Source: Terriglobia bacterium
GTDB lineage: Bacteria; Acidobacteriota; Terriglobia; UBA7540
DNA: 10,202 nt
Reading direction: 5' to 3'
Assembly (NCBI GenBank): GCA_030049455.1
Contig: JASIKV010000281.1
Location: forward strand, 1-10,202
Positions 1-6,331 of this stretch are shown piece after piece. A model generated the notes under the pieces. The model was not told the DNA's origin and searched no databases. It saw only the letters and a program-made list of their open reading frames with translations. Position 1 is the stretch's first letter. Every line of letters starts with the position of its first letter. The translations under genes were made by a program, and so were the position numbers.

Positions 1-148
1 GAATTGAATAATCCTTGTGCCACTTCGGCTGGCGATTGAAAACCGCCTTCGGATCGTCGTCCACGCAGGCGTCCCACTTGGCCAGATCCCACGCGGCGGG
101 AAAGAAGGATTCGAGCATCGAGCCCTTCAGGGTTGTGAGCAAATTCAT
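1..148 (-). CDS. Partial gene, N-terminal 49 codons; possibly a sugar-phosphate isomerase (NagB-like)
   Basis: Only the start of this gene is in the window; it runs off the left edge. The ATG at 148-146 has a GGAGGG ribosome site about six bases upstream, and a promoter with matching spacing lies just before it, so the start is well supported. The visible peptide is rich in Trp and Asp (ESFFPAAWDLAKWDAC near residues 13-28, then a RQPKWH stretch near 39-44). From memory this pattern resembles the N-terminus of a group of proteins annotated as glucosamine-6-phosphate isomerase/deaminase, but 49 residues are too few to be sure and no catalytic motif is present. There is no signal peptide, so the product is probably cytoplasmic. 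That it is a real gene start is fairly certain; the family is a weak guess. Confidence 0.55.
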   Translation of the reverse strand, partial: MNLLTTLKGSMLESFFPAAWDLAKWDACVDDDPKAVFNRQPKWHKDYSI

Positions 149-200
149 TCCGTTCCCTCCATTGCACGGAAATGATATCAGACGGAGTTTCGCTGGCAAG
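149..200 (-). promoter_or_regulatory. Promoter and ribosome binding site of the left-edge gene
   Basis: Read on the minus strand, a TTGCCA -35 (199-194) is followed after 16 bases by a TATCAT -10 (177-172). The -10 is preceded by TG one base upstream, giving an extended -10 TGATATCAT (180-172). Transcription would begin near 165, leaving a leader of about 17 bases that contains the GGAGGG ribosome site. The geometry matches a housekeeping sigma-70-type promoter. The motifs are seen directly; promoter activity is inferred. Confidence 0.55.
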
Positions 201-334
201 CCATGATGCGAAAAGTTTCCCGTCTGTTGATTTGCCTGCGTCCCGAAGCAGTATTTTCTGAAAGCCGAGGTCAGAGTTGAATGGGCGGGGAGGACAATAT
301 GGTGATTCCCAGGAAAGCGGCAAAAAACCTTCTG

Positions 335-1006
335 TCAGTGTGAAACCGAAGCGGAGTCTGAAAGCTCCGCCGATCGCTTCACATCGGCGGCATTTGTCTG
401 CACCAGTGGAGCTTCCACGGGGCCGTTGCTTTTTACCAAACGAGTTTTGACTTCCACTTTTTGACGAGGCAGAGCGTTGATGTCCGATTCAAAGGTCCGA
501 TAGCCCGGAAGTGCGATCTTGATTTGATGCATCCCCGGCGAAACCAGCATGCCGCGGCCGAGACCCTCGAATTCACCCACGTGTCCGACAAATGCCCCGT
601 CAACAAATACCGCGGCGCGCGGCGGATCAACTTCGATCTTCAGAGTTGAGGTGACCGTAGGATATTGCCCAGTCAGGTTTTTCTCCATTGCAACCGTAAC
701 CAAGACTGTTTTGCCGGGCTGAATGAACACTTGTTGCGTGTAATCCTTATAGCCATCCTGCCGCACGGTGACGTTGTGGACTCCCGGCAAGAGGAGCACG
801 CTCTTCGATCCCTTCAGTTCCTTGACATACCCCACATATTGGTCGTCGATCCAAACTCCCGAAGTTTTTTCAATGTGCGAACCTGCATTGAACTCGATCT
901 TTCCCATGACCGCGTCTTTAGCACTCAAAGAAGCAGGAAACATCGCAACGAAAACCAGAAGCAGGTACAGTGCCACCATTTTCCTCTTCCCCATGCTTTT
1001 GTTCAT
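335..1006 (-). CDS. Exported protein with tandem PEGA domains
   Basis: This 223-residue protein begins with a signal peptide: basic residues 3-9, a hydrophobic core at about 10-27, and a likely cleavage after LSA at 29. Two PEGA-type beta modules follow, about residues 48-108 and 122-191. Each has a small-residue 'V(W/F)(I/V)D' strand, a 'LPG/SPG-x-H' turn (73-77, 156-160) and a 'GY(K/R)' motif (85-87, 168-170). The C-terminal 30 residues look disordered and rich in Ser and Ala. PEGA domains occur in surface-layer and envelope proteins and are thought to bind polysaccharide or act as structural spacers; no enzyme motif is visible. The open frame extends upstream to 1153, but that extension has no signal-peptide logic. 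The ATG at 1006 has a GAGG ribosome site about eight bases upstream and sits directly before the signal peptide. The precise role is unknown. Confidence 0.8.
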   Translation of the reverse strand: MNKSMGKRKMVALYLLLVFVAMFPASLSAKDAVMGKIEFNAGSHIEKTSGVWIDDQYVGYVKELKGSKSVLLLPGVHNVTVRQDGYKDYTQQVFIQPGKTVLVTVAMEKNLTGQYPTVTSTLKIEVDPPRAAVFVDGAFVGHVGEFEGLGRGMLVSPGMHQIKIALPGYRTFESDINALPRQKVEVKTRLVKSNGPVEAPLVQTNAADVKRSAELSDSASVSH

Positions 1007-1319
1007 ACTCGCCGCCTCATCGGCTGGAAATCCAATCGTCCGGCTCTCACCCGGCCACTGACCAACCGGCTCGGCCAATTCAGATTGTGGGCCACATGGC
1101 GCTGCATAGCGGGTTGAATGCTCAAGCCGCCGGAAGCTGCTTTCCCGGAACAATAGAGCAGCGCGACTGCCAAATCTCTTAGTCTCTTGCTTTACAACAA
1201 GTTGATTGACTTAAGGGGTCATTGCGGGAGGGAAATTCTTGCGGGTGTGAGTAATTTTTTCGCAAAAAAAGAAGCCACGAATGCAGCCTCATCCAGCCCA
1301 TTCATTCTTTGCACCCGGC
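1007..1319. other. 313-base non-coding stretch between the PEGA gene and the K+ channel gene
   Basis: No convincing gene lies here. The frame of the PEGA protein stays open back to 1153, but its residues look non-coding (Arg, Pro and Gly rich, no conserved pattern). The part nearest the channel gene holds a probable minus-strand terminator (1264-1290) next to a T6-CGC-A7 tract (1255-1270). The minus-strand promoter of the PEGA gene should be here, but no -35/-10 pair stands out. Confidence 0.5.
1264..1290 (-). terminator. Probable rho-independent terminator after the SDR-pirin-Kir genes
   Basis: On the minus strand, GAGGCT (1290-1285) can pair with GGCTTC (1276-1271) across an 8-base loop. 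That gives a six-pair stem with two G-U pairs, followed at once by seven T residues (1270-1264). It lies about 30 bases past the channel stop codon, as expected for the end of that operon. The stem is modest, so confidence is moderate. Confidence 0.45.
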
Positions 1320-2291
1320 TCAACTCTTAAGTTGCTTGGGTGAAGTGAGAATGTCGGCAGGAGCAATCTCACTGAGCTTTCCGAGGTCGAGCACCATTTC
1401 GCCACCTTCGTCCGGCTCGAAAGCAGGCGCGAATCGGACTCCCCAAACGATCTCCTCAAATCGGTAGGAATGGCGGACGTGCACCGTCTGGAAGAATGTG
1501 TCGTCGAATCCTTTGATAAGAATCAAAAATTCTGCTTGCTGCTCCGCAAGATCTTCGGGAGTTTTGCCCCAAAGCGGACTCGACTCGTCAATGGGGTGAA
1601 CAACCGTCCAGGTAAGCGGCAGAAACTGAACCTGCTGGCGCTCCAGGGTCAGGTACTTGTATTTGCGCAGCAGGCCTTGATCCGAAGGCTCCACGGTGCT
1701 CAGCATCAGGCGGGCTTCCACTTCCATCAAATTGTTGCTGCGCCGGTTGGCCAGACGGAATTGCAGGCTTGTTCCGGATTGATATGGCGCAACAACCATT
1801 TGACTGCTGAATTCCAGGCGAGCCGCCGGCCGTGAAAATCTTCCAAACAGCAAACCAGTGCCGATGGCCAGCGCCATCAATCCCAGCAGAGCCTGCAACG
1901 AGGCCACGAGACTGGCAAGAAAACCGTCGGGAGAAATTCGTCCGTAACCCACCGTCGTAAATGTCTGGGCGCTGAAGAAGAAGGCGCTCATGAAGCGGTC
2001 GAGCGGAGTGGCCGTGTCCGCTCCCTGAAGATATTGGATTCCGATCTTCAGGTAGATAAAAGCGAAGATCAGGTTGGCGAACACGAAACCGCCAAAAATC
2101 ATCAGCCAGAATTGCCACCACTTGGCGTTGATCATGAACAGGTAAGGATGGACGTCGCGCCAGGAGGTTCCGCGCCGGCGAACGTTAAACTGGCCGCTCG
2201 GGTTGATGATCCGGCTCAGCCCGCCGCGATATTTGGTTGTGAAGCCGGGGTCAAAGGAAGGCTTTTCCACTCTTATGGGTTCCCCCGTCAT
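1320..2291 (-). CDS. Inward-rectifier potassium channel, KirBac3.1-like
   Basis: This 323-residue protein has the full prokaryotic Kir layout. There is an amphipathic slide helix (about 43-54), an outer membrane-spanning helix (about 58-82), a pore helix and the selectivity filter TVGYG (113-117), and an inner helix (about 125-151) ending in RFSRPAA. A cytoplasmic immunoglobulin-like gating domain fills the rest. Hallmarks of that domain are PIDESSPLWG (233-242), VHVRHSY (270-276), EEIVWG (279-284) and DLGK (302-305), close to my memory of the Magnetospirillum KirBac3.1 C-terminus. The channel forms tetramers and conducts K+ across the inner membrane. The ATG at 2291 lies 4 bases after the pirin stop, has no good ribosome site of its own, and is probably read by translational coupling. 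A TTG at 2327 would add 12 residues inside the pirin gene but has a poorly spaced ribosome site. The filter is followed by Arg118. Bacterial Kir function in the cell is largely unknown. Confidence 0.93.
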   Translation of the reverse strand: MTGEPIRVEKPSFDPGFTTKYRGGLSRIINPSGQFNVRRRGTSWRDVHPYLFMINAKWWQFWLMIFGGFVFANLIFAFIYLKIGIQYLQGADTATPLDRFMSAFFFSAQTFTTVGYGRISPDGFLASLVASLQALLGLMALAIGTGLLFGRFSRPAARLEFSSQMVVAPYQSGTSLQFRLANRRSNNLMEVEARLMLSTVEPSDQGLLRKYKYLTLERQQVQFLPLTWTVVHPIDESSPLWGKTPEDLAEQQAEFLILIKGFDDTFFQTVHVRHSYRFEEIVWGVRFAPAFEPDEGGEMVLDLGKLSEIAPADILTSPKQLKS

Positions 2292-2295
2292 AGGT

Positions 2296-3201
2296 TTACT
2301 TGTTTTTGAGGAATGTACCCTGTTCAAGCTCCTCGAATGCCTGGCGAAGCTGCTGCTGCGTATTCATGACAATGGGACCGTACCACGCCACGGGCTCTTC
2401 CAATGGCTTTCCGGAAATCAGCAGAAAGCGGATTCCCTCCTCTCCGGCCTGCACCATCACCTCATCACCGCGATCAAACAATATCAGCGAGCGGTTATCC
2501 GCCTCAGTGGGAGGATGCGTGTCCGCCCAGCTCACCGGCTCGGTGGGAACGGCGAGCGGCCCCGAGGCGTTGCAGAATTTCCCATTCCCGCCGAAAACGT
2601 ATGCGAAGGCGTGGCGCGAAGTTTCCACAGGCAGGCTCTTCGACTTCCCGGGCGGAACGGACACATCAAGGTAAACCGGCTCAGCAGCGACGCCATCCAC
2701 GGGACCGGCTTTGCCCCAAAAGTTGCCGCACACAACGCGCACACACGTGCCGTCATCATCCTGAACTTCCGGAATGTCGGGGCCTTTCACTTCCTGGTAG
2801 CGGGGCGAGGTCATCTTGAGCGACGACGGCAGGTTGCCCCACAACTGAAATCCGTGCATGCGCCCGGCCACGTCGCCCTTGGGCATTTCCTGGTGGATGA
2901 TGCCGCTGCCCGCGGTCATCCATTGCACGTCGCCCGCGCCGATCGCTCCGTGATTTCCCAAACTATCCCCGTGCTCCACGGTCCCGGCAAGGACGTAGGT
3001 GATCGTCTCAATGCCGCGATGCGGATGCCAGGGAAATCCGGCGAGATAATCCTGCGGAACTTCATTGCGAAAGTCGTCGAGAAGCAAAAACGGATCGAAG
3101 TCCGACGTATTGCCGAATCCGAAGGCCCGGCGCAGGTGTACGCCCGCGCCTTCGAGAGTGGGTTTCGATTGGCTCAAGCGCTTGATGGGGCGAATGGACA
3201 T
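2296..3201 (-). CDS. Pirin-family bicupin protein
   Basis: The 301-residue product matches human pirin in length and motifs. It has the N-terminal cupin signature PWHPHRGIETITY (57-69) and a GSGIIHQEMP block (98-107). The four metal ligands expected from human pirin are all present: His59, His61, His103 and Glu105. A second, degenerate cupin fills the C-terminal half. Pirins bind Fe or another metal, and some bacterial members have quercetin 2,3-dioxygenase activity while others act as redox sensors or protein partners; the substrate cannot be told from sequence. There is no signal peptide, so it is cytoplasmic. The start is well placed: AGGAGG lies six bases before the ATG. It follows the dehydrogenase gene by 72 bases and is nearly fused to the channel gene, suggesting one transcript. 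Confidence 0.93.
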   Translation of the reverse strand: MSIRPIKRLSQSKPTLEGAGVHLRRAFGFGNTSDFDPFLLLDDFRNEVPQDYLAGFPWHPHRGIETITYVLAGTVEHGDSLGNHGAIGAGDVQWMTAGSGIIHQEMPKGDVAGRMHGFQLWGNLPSSLKMTSPRYQEVKGPDIPEVQDDDGTCVRVVCGNFWGKAGPVDGVAAEPVYLDVSVPPGKSKSLPVETSRHAFAYVFGGNGKFCNASGPLAVPTEPVSWADTHPPTEADNRSLILFDRGDEVMVQAGEEGIRFLLISGKPLEEPVAWYGPIVMNTQQQLRQAFEELEQGTFLKNK

Positions 3202-3273
3202 GGCAACCTCCTGAAGTCTACTCTACTTGCCTTGGCGGCCTTGCGCCAGGGTAAGATTCCGATTGAAGCCCAC

Positions 3274-4026
3274 TCATCGATATCCGCCGGCAATCAGCAG
3301 CGTTTCGCCGGTGATCCAGGAAGAGTCCGAAGAAGCGAAGAAAACCGCCGCAGGGGCAATGTCCTCCGGGAGTCCCAGGCGGCCCAACGGCGTGCTCGCC
3401 TCCACCTGCTTGCTTAACTCGTTTTCGCCGAATCCTGCGGAGTACCAGCCTTCCGTCCGCACCATGCCGGGATTGATGGCGTTCACGCGAATCTTGCGTG
3501 GGCCGAGTTCCTTCGCCAGCGATTTCGTCACCGCGTCCACGGCCGCCTTTGAGGCGCTATAGACCGAGGCGTTGGGCGGGGCAAGCGTGCTCACAATTGA
3601 ACTGATGTTTACAATGCTGCCGCCCTCAGGACCGAAGTGTTTTGCGGCTTCCTGTGAAGCCAGAAGCAATCCGAGAACGTTGAGGTCGAAAGTCTTCTCG
3701 AAGTGGCCTTCCGTAATCCCGGCGAGCGGCGAGAACTCATAAATGCCCGCATTGTTGACCAGAATGTCGAGCCTGCCAAACGCCCTTTGGGCTTCGGCAA
3801 ACAGCTTCTCAATGTCAGCGTGGCTGGAAAGATTGGCGTGCGCGGCGATGGCCTTGCCGCCCTTGCCCTTAATCTCCTCCACCACGCGGTCAGCGCCGTC
3901 CTTGCTGCTGGAATAGTTCACCACCACGGCTGCGCCCTCTAAGGCCATGTGCTTGGCGATGGACGCGCCAATCCCCTTTGATGCTCCGGTTACAACCGCG
4001 ACCTTCCCTTCCAGTTTCCTTGACAT
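3274..4026 (-). CDS. Short-chain dehydrogenase/reductase (classical SDR, FabG/glucose-1-dehydrogenase type)
   Basis: This is a 250-residue classical SDR of normal family length. It has the cofactor motif TGASKGIG (13-20), NNAG (91-94), Asn115, and the catalytic Ser143-Tyr156-Lys160 set with the same 13-residue Ser-Tyr spacing as FabG. PG at 186-187 and the final IAGGYR are also typical. Asn37-Tyr38-Ser39 after the second strand suggest NADP(H) preference. The substrate is unknown; proteins of this type are often annotated as 3-oxoacyl-ACP reductase or glucose 1-dehydrogenase. Lacking fatty-acid genes nearby, a general carbonyl reductase is more likely than true FabG. A strong ribosome site (AAGGAGGA) lies six bases before the ATG. 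It is the first gene of the presumed SDR-pirin-Kir operon and faces a divergent NAD(P)-binding protein gene. Confidence 0.93.
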   Translation of the reverse strand: MSRKLEGKVAVVTGASKGIGASIAKHMALEGAAVVVNYSSSKDGADRVVEEIKGKGGKAIAAHANLSSHADIEKLFAEAQRAFGRLDILVNNAGIYEFSPLAGITEGHFEKTFDLNVLGLLLASQEAAKHFGPEGGSIVNISSIVSTLAPPNASVYSASKAAVDAVTKSLAKELGPRKIRVNAINPGMVRTEGWYSAGFGENELSKQVEASTPLGRLGLPEDIAPAAVFFASSDSSWITGETLLIAGGYR

Positions 4027-4097
4027 GAAAATCCTCCTTCCCTTGGTACATCCGTACCGTACAATCAGAGATGTAACGCGAAGGTCAAAAGTTTCAA
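4027..4097. promoter_or_regulatory. Divergent promoter region with short inverted repeats
   Basis: These 71 bases separate the SDR gene (minus) from the TIP30-like gene (plus). GGTAC-N4-GTACC (4045-4058) is a perfect 5-base inverted repeat, and its right arm overlaps a directly repeated GTAC (4054-4057, 4059-4062). A wider pair, TACATC (4047-4052) and GATGTA (4070-4075), encloses it. On the plus strand TACAAT (4060-4065) could be a -10 but lacks a -35. On the minus strand TTGACC (4088-4083) is a reasonable -35 with no clear -10. The repeats overlap where RNA polymerase should sit, so a repressor operator is plausible, but no regulator gene is adjacent. Confidence 0.4.
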
Positions 4098-4766
4098 ATG
4101 CCGCACATCAAGGTCGTTATCTTCGGCGCCTCAGGAATGGTCGGGCAAGGCGTTTTGCGCGAATGCCTTCTGGATCCTGAAGTTACAAGCGTACTCTCCG
4201 TCGCCCGCAGCAGCACCGGGCAGCATGACCCGAAACTCCGTGAGGTTGTACACAAAGATTTTCTGGATTTTTCGCCCCTCGAAAAGGACCTGGCCGGTTT
4301 TGACGCGTGCTTCTTCTGCCTGGGTGTCTCCTCCGTTGGGATGTCCGAAAAGGATTACCGGCGCATCACTTTCGGAATCACCATGGCTGCTGCGGAGACT
4401 CTCGCCAAGCTCAACCCGCAGATGACTTTCATTTACATCTCGGGAGCCGGCACGGACGGCACCGAAAAGGGTCGCACCATGTGGGCGCGTGTGAAAGGGC
4501 AAACCGAAAACGCCCTGCGGCGATTGCCTTTCAAGGCCGCATATATGTTTCGCCCCGCCTTGATCGTGCCGCTGCACGGAATCAAGTCAAAAACCTTCGC
4601 TTACCGGATATCCTACGCCCTCATGCGTCCATTGCTTCCTTTGATGGAAACTCTCTTCCCTCGATACGTCACCACAACACAAAAACTGGGACGAGCGATG
4701 CTGATCGTTGCCAAGCGAGGCGCGCCCAAACCCGTGCTGGAAGTTCCGGATATCAACAGTCTCTGA
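4098..4766 (+). CDS. TIP30/HTATIP2-like NAD(P)-binding Rossmann protein (atypical SDR)
   Basis: A 222-residue protein with an N-terminal Rossmann fold: GASGMVG (10-16) after a hydrophobic strand, then Ala-Arg (36-37) at the end of strand two, suggesting NADP(H). FFCLG (72-76) and FIYISGAGTD (111-120) are the next strands, and VKGQTE (132-137) matches the lysine helix of TIP30-type atypical SDRs. Where classical SDRs have YxxxK, this protein has Trp129-Ala-Arg-Val-Lys133. From memory this is common in bacterial relatives, so the standard tyrosine mechanism is doubtful. The C-terminal third is hydrophobic (about 168-188) and may lie at a membrane surface or form a binding pocket. The ribosome site is weak (GAAGGT, 12 bases upstream). 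It is divergent from the SDR operon and convergent with the peptidase gene, leaving 13 bases between stops. The substrate is unknown. Confidence 0.8.
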   Translation: MPHIKVVIFGASGMVGQGVLRECLLDPEVTSVLSVARSSTGQHDPKLREVVHKDFLDFSPLEKDLAGFDACFFCLGVSSVGMSEKDYRRITFGITMAAAETLAKLNPQMTFIYISGAGTDGTEKGRTMWARVKGQTENALRRLPFKAAYMFRPALIVPLHGIKSKTFAYRISYALMRPLLPLMETLFPRYVTTTQKLGRAMLIVAKRGAPKPVLEVPDINSL

Positions 4767-4779
4767 GCGCCCTCATTGG

Positions 4780-6216
4780 CTAATTGCCGGAAGTAAGCGC
4801 CTTCAGGTAGCGATAGTAAAAATCGACCCCCTGGTAGAACGATTCCACACGCACTCGCTCATCCCGGCCGTGAGCGCGAACGTCGTTCATGTCGATGGCG
4901 ACGCCGGAAATTCCGAAGGTGGGCATTCCCGCGGCGTTGGTGTAAACCCCGTCGGACGCGCCCGTAGCCATCGTCGGCACAACCGGCGTCCCCGGCCACA
5001 TTTGGGCGGCTACTTTTTCAAGCGCGTTCATCACCTCGGGACGAAGTTTGACGGGCGGCAGCGCCTGACCGCTGGGCGCACTATCGAGCACGCGCCCAGT
5101 GTCGTCGACATAGCGAACCTCGGCCTTGGGATCGGCGAGGATGCGAATCAGGTCCTGGCGAATTTCCTCACGCGTGTGACCGGGCAAAATCCGGCAATTG
5201 ATGTTGGCGCGGGCCGTCTGCGGAAGGGCATTGTTGGCGTGCCCTGCCTCCAGCCGCGTCGCCACGCACGTTGTGCGCATCGTCGCGTTTTGAAGCGGGT
5301 CTTCCGAAAGGCGCGCCACCGCAGCCGGGTCCGCAGGGGATTTCAACACGGCCAGCATATCCGCCGCCGTCTGACCCGTCTCCACCGAAGCCATGCGTTC
5401 AAAATAGGCGCGCGTCACCTCGTTGAGCTCAACCGGAAAGGTATGGCATGAAAGGCGAAGCAGAGCGCTGGCGAGATTATAGATTGCATTGTCAGGCACC
5501 GGCAGCGAACTGTGTCCGCCCGGGTTGGTGACGGTAACCTGGAAGTCCGCGTAGAGTTTTTCACTCGCATCCATCGAAACGATCACGGGCTTGCCTTCTT
5601 CGGTATCTACGCCGCCGCCGTCGGAATTCAAAACGAACTCCGCGTTGATGAGATTGCGCTTGTTGTGAACCAACCAGTCCACGCCGTTGAACTTCCCGCC
5701 TTCCTCATCCGAGGTCAGCGCCAGAATCAGGTCGCGGTCGGGCTTATAGCCTTCACGCTTGAGGCGGATGAATTCAGTCACCCAAATGGCATCGTCACTC
5801 TTCATGTCCTGCGTGCCGCGGCCGTAGAAGTAGCCGTCCTTCTCGATGAACTGGAAGGGGTCGGTGGTCCAGTCAGAGCGGCGCGCTTCAACCACGTCCA
5901 GATGGCCGATCAGGAGCACCGGCGGGTAAGCGCCTGTCCCGTGCAGGCGGGCCACCAGGTTGCCTTTGCGGGGATTGGGACCGGCCACCACCACGTCGCT
6001 GGCAGGAAATCCCGCGTCTCGCAGGCGCTTCGCCATGGCCTCGGCAGCCGTCGTGTTGTTGCCCACGGAGTCCGTGGTGTTGATTTCAATCAATTGTTTG
6101 AAAATGTCGTGGGCAAGCTGGCGCGTGGCGTCATCAACTTGCGCGCGCAGGGCCGGGGCGGCAAAGGCCATTGTCGCGGCCATCAGAAACAGGGTCTTAA
6201 AAATGTGTCGATGCAT
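4780..6216 (-). CDS. Secreted M20-family zinc metallopeptidase
   Basis: This 478-residue enzyme has a signal peptide (basic start, hydrophobic 8-21, cleavage probably after LRA at 25), so it acts outside the cytoplasm. M20 motifs are complete: His105 with catalytic Asp107 (GHLDVV), bridging Asp137 (GRGTQDMK), catalytic Glu171 with ligand Glu172 (SDEEGG), Asp199 (NSDGGG), and a final His449 (DVRAHGRDE). The lid/dimerisation domain spans about 215-335 and has NPGGHSS (231-237). The family removes single amino acids from peptides or dipeptides, or deacylates amino-acid conjugates. Exported members of this length are usually annotated as M20/M28 peptidases or carboxypeptidase-like, and the exact substrate is not predictable. 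No Shine-Dalgarno sequence precedes the ATG, and a perfect extended -10 six bases upstream predicts a leaderless mRNA. It is divergent from another exported enzyme. Confidence 0.92.
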   Translation of the reverse strand: MHRHIFKTLFLMAATMAFAAPALRAQVDDATRQLAHDIFKQLIEINTTDSVGNNTTAAEAMAKRLRDAGFPASDVVVAGPNPRKGNLVARLHGTGAYPPVLLIGHLDVVEARRSDWTTDPFQFIEKDGYFYGRGTQDMKSDDAIWVTEFIRLKREGYKPDRDLILALTSDEEGGKFNGVDWLVHNKRNLINAEFVLNSDGGGVDTEEGKPVIVSMDASEKLYADFQVTVTNPGGHSSLPVPDNAIYNLASALLRLSCHTFPVELNEVTRAYFERMASVETGQTAADMLAVLKSPADPAAVARLSEDPLQNATMRTTCVATRLEAGHANNALPQTARANINCRILPGHTREEIRQDLIRILADPKAEVRYVDDTGRVLDSAPSGQALPPVKLRPEVMNALEKVAAQMWPGTPVVPTMATGASDGVYTNAAGMPTFGISGVAIDMNDVRAHGRDERVRVESFYQGVDFYYRYLKALTSGN

Positions 6217-6331
6217 CGCGGCATTATATCAAACCCATCGCGGCGCAACGGGGGCGGTTGCGTCTAAATCAGAGTATATTCTTCGGTGTTCGCGGCGACT
6301 TCGGAATTCCGCGGGGGGGATGGAGGATAGA
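6217..6331. promoter_or_regulatory. Divergent promoter region of the M20 peptidase and PDZ-hydrolase genes
   Basis: On the minus strand, TGATATAAT (6231-6223) is a perfect extended -10. Its TATAAT ends six bases before the peptidase ATG, so transcription should start at or beside that A. On the plus strand, TATATT (6275-6280) is a fair -10 without a clear -35 and would give a leader of about 45 bases. Between the two lies a perfect 6-base inverted repeat, CGCAAC-N7-GTTGCG (6244-6262), suitable for an operator serving both genes. The ribosome site of the plus gene is GGAGGA (6322-6327). Confidence 0.55.

Noticed and set aside
321..345. Possible terminator after the PEGA gene
   Set aside because: A T6 run is present on the minus strand, but no stable stem precedes it.
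1007..1153. N-terminal extension of the PEGA protein
   Set aside because: It would bury the signal peptide 49 residues inside the protein and has no ribosome site as good as the ATG at 1006.
2292..2327. TTG start at 2327 for the Kir channel
   Set aside because: The GAGGAG upstream is only one base from the TTG, and the extra residues do not resemble the channel family. The ATG at 2291 with translational coupling is simpler, though not proven.
2203..3417. 404-codon open frame on the plus strand
   Set aside because: It is antisense to the pirin gene and to the ends of the Kir and SDR genes. The protein is Arg and His rich with no motif, as expected for a shadow of GC-rich coding sequence.
4708..6267. 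Two long plus-strand open frames (4708-5451 and 5512-6267)
   Set aside because: Both run antisense through the M20 peptidase, which has a complete motif set. Their residues are basic and patternless.
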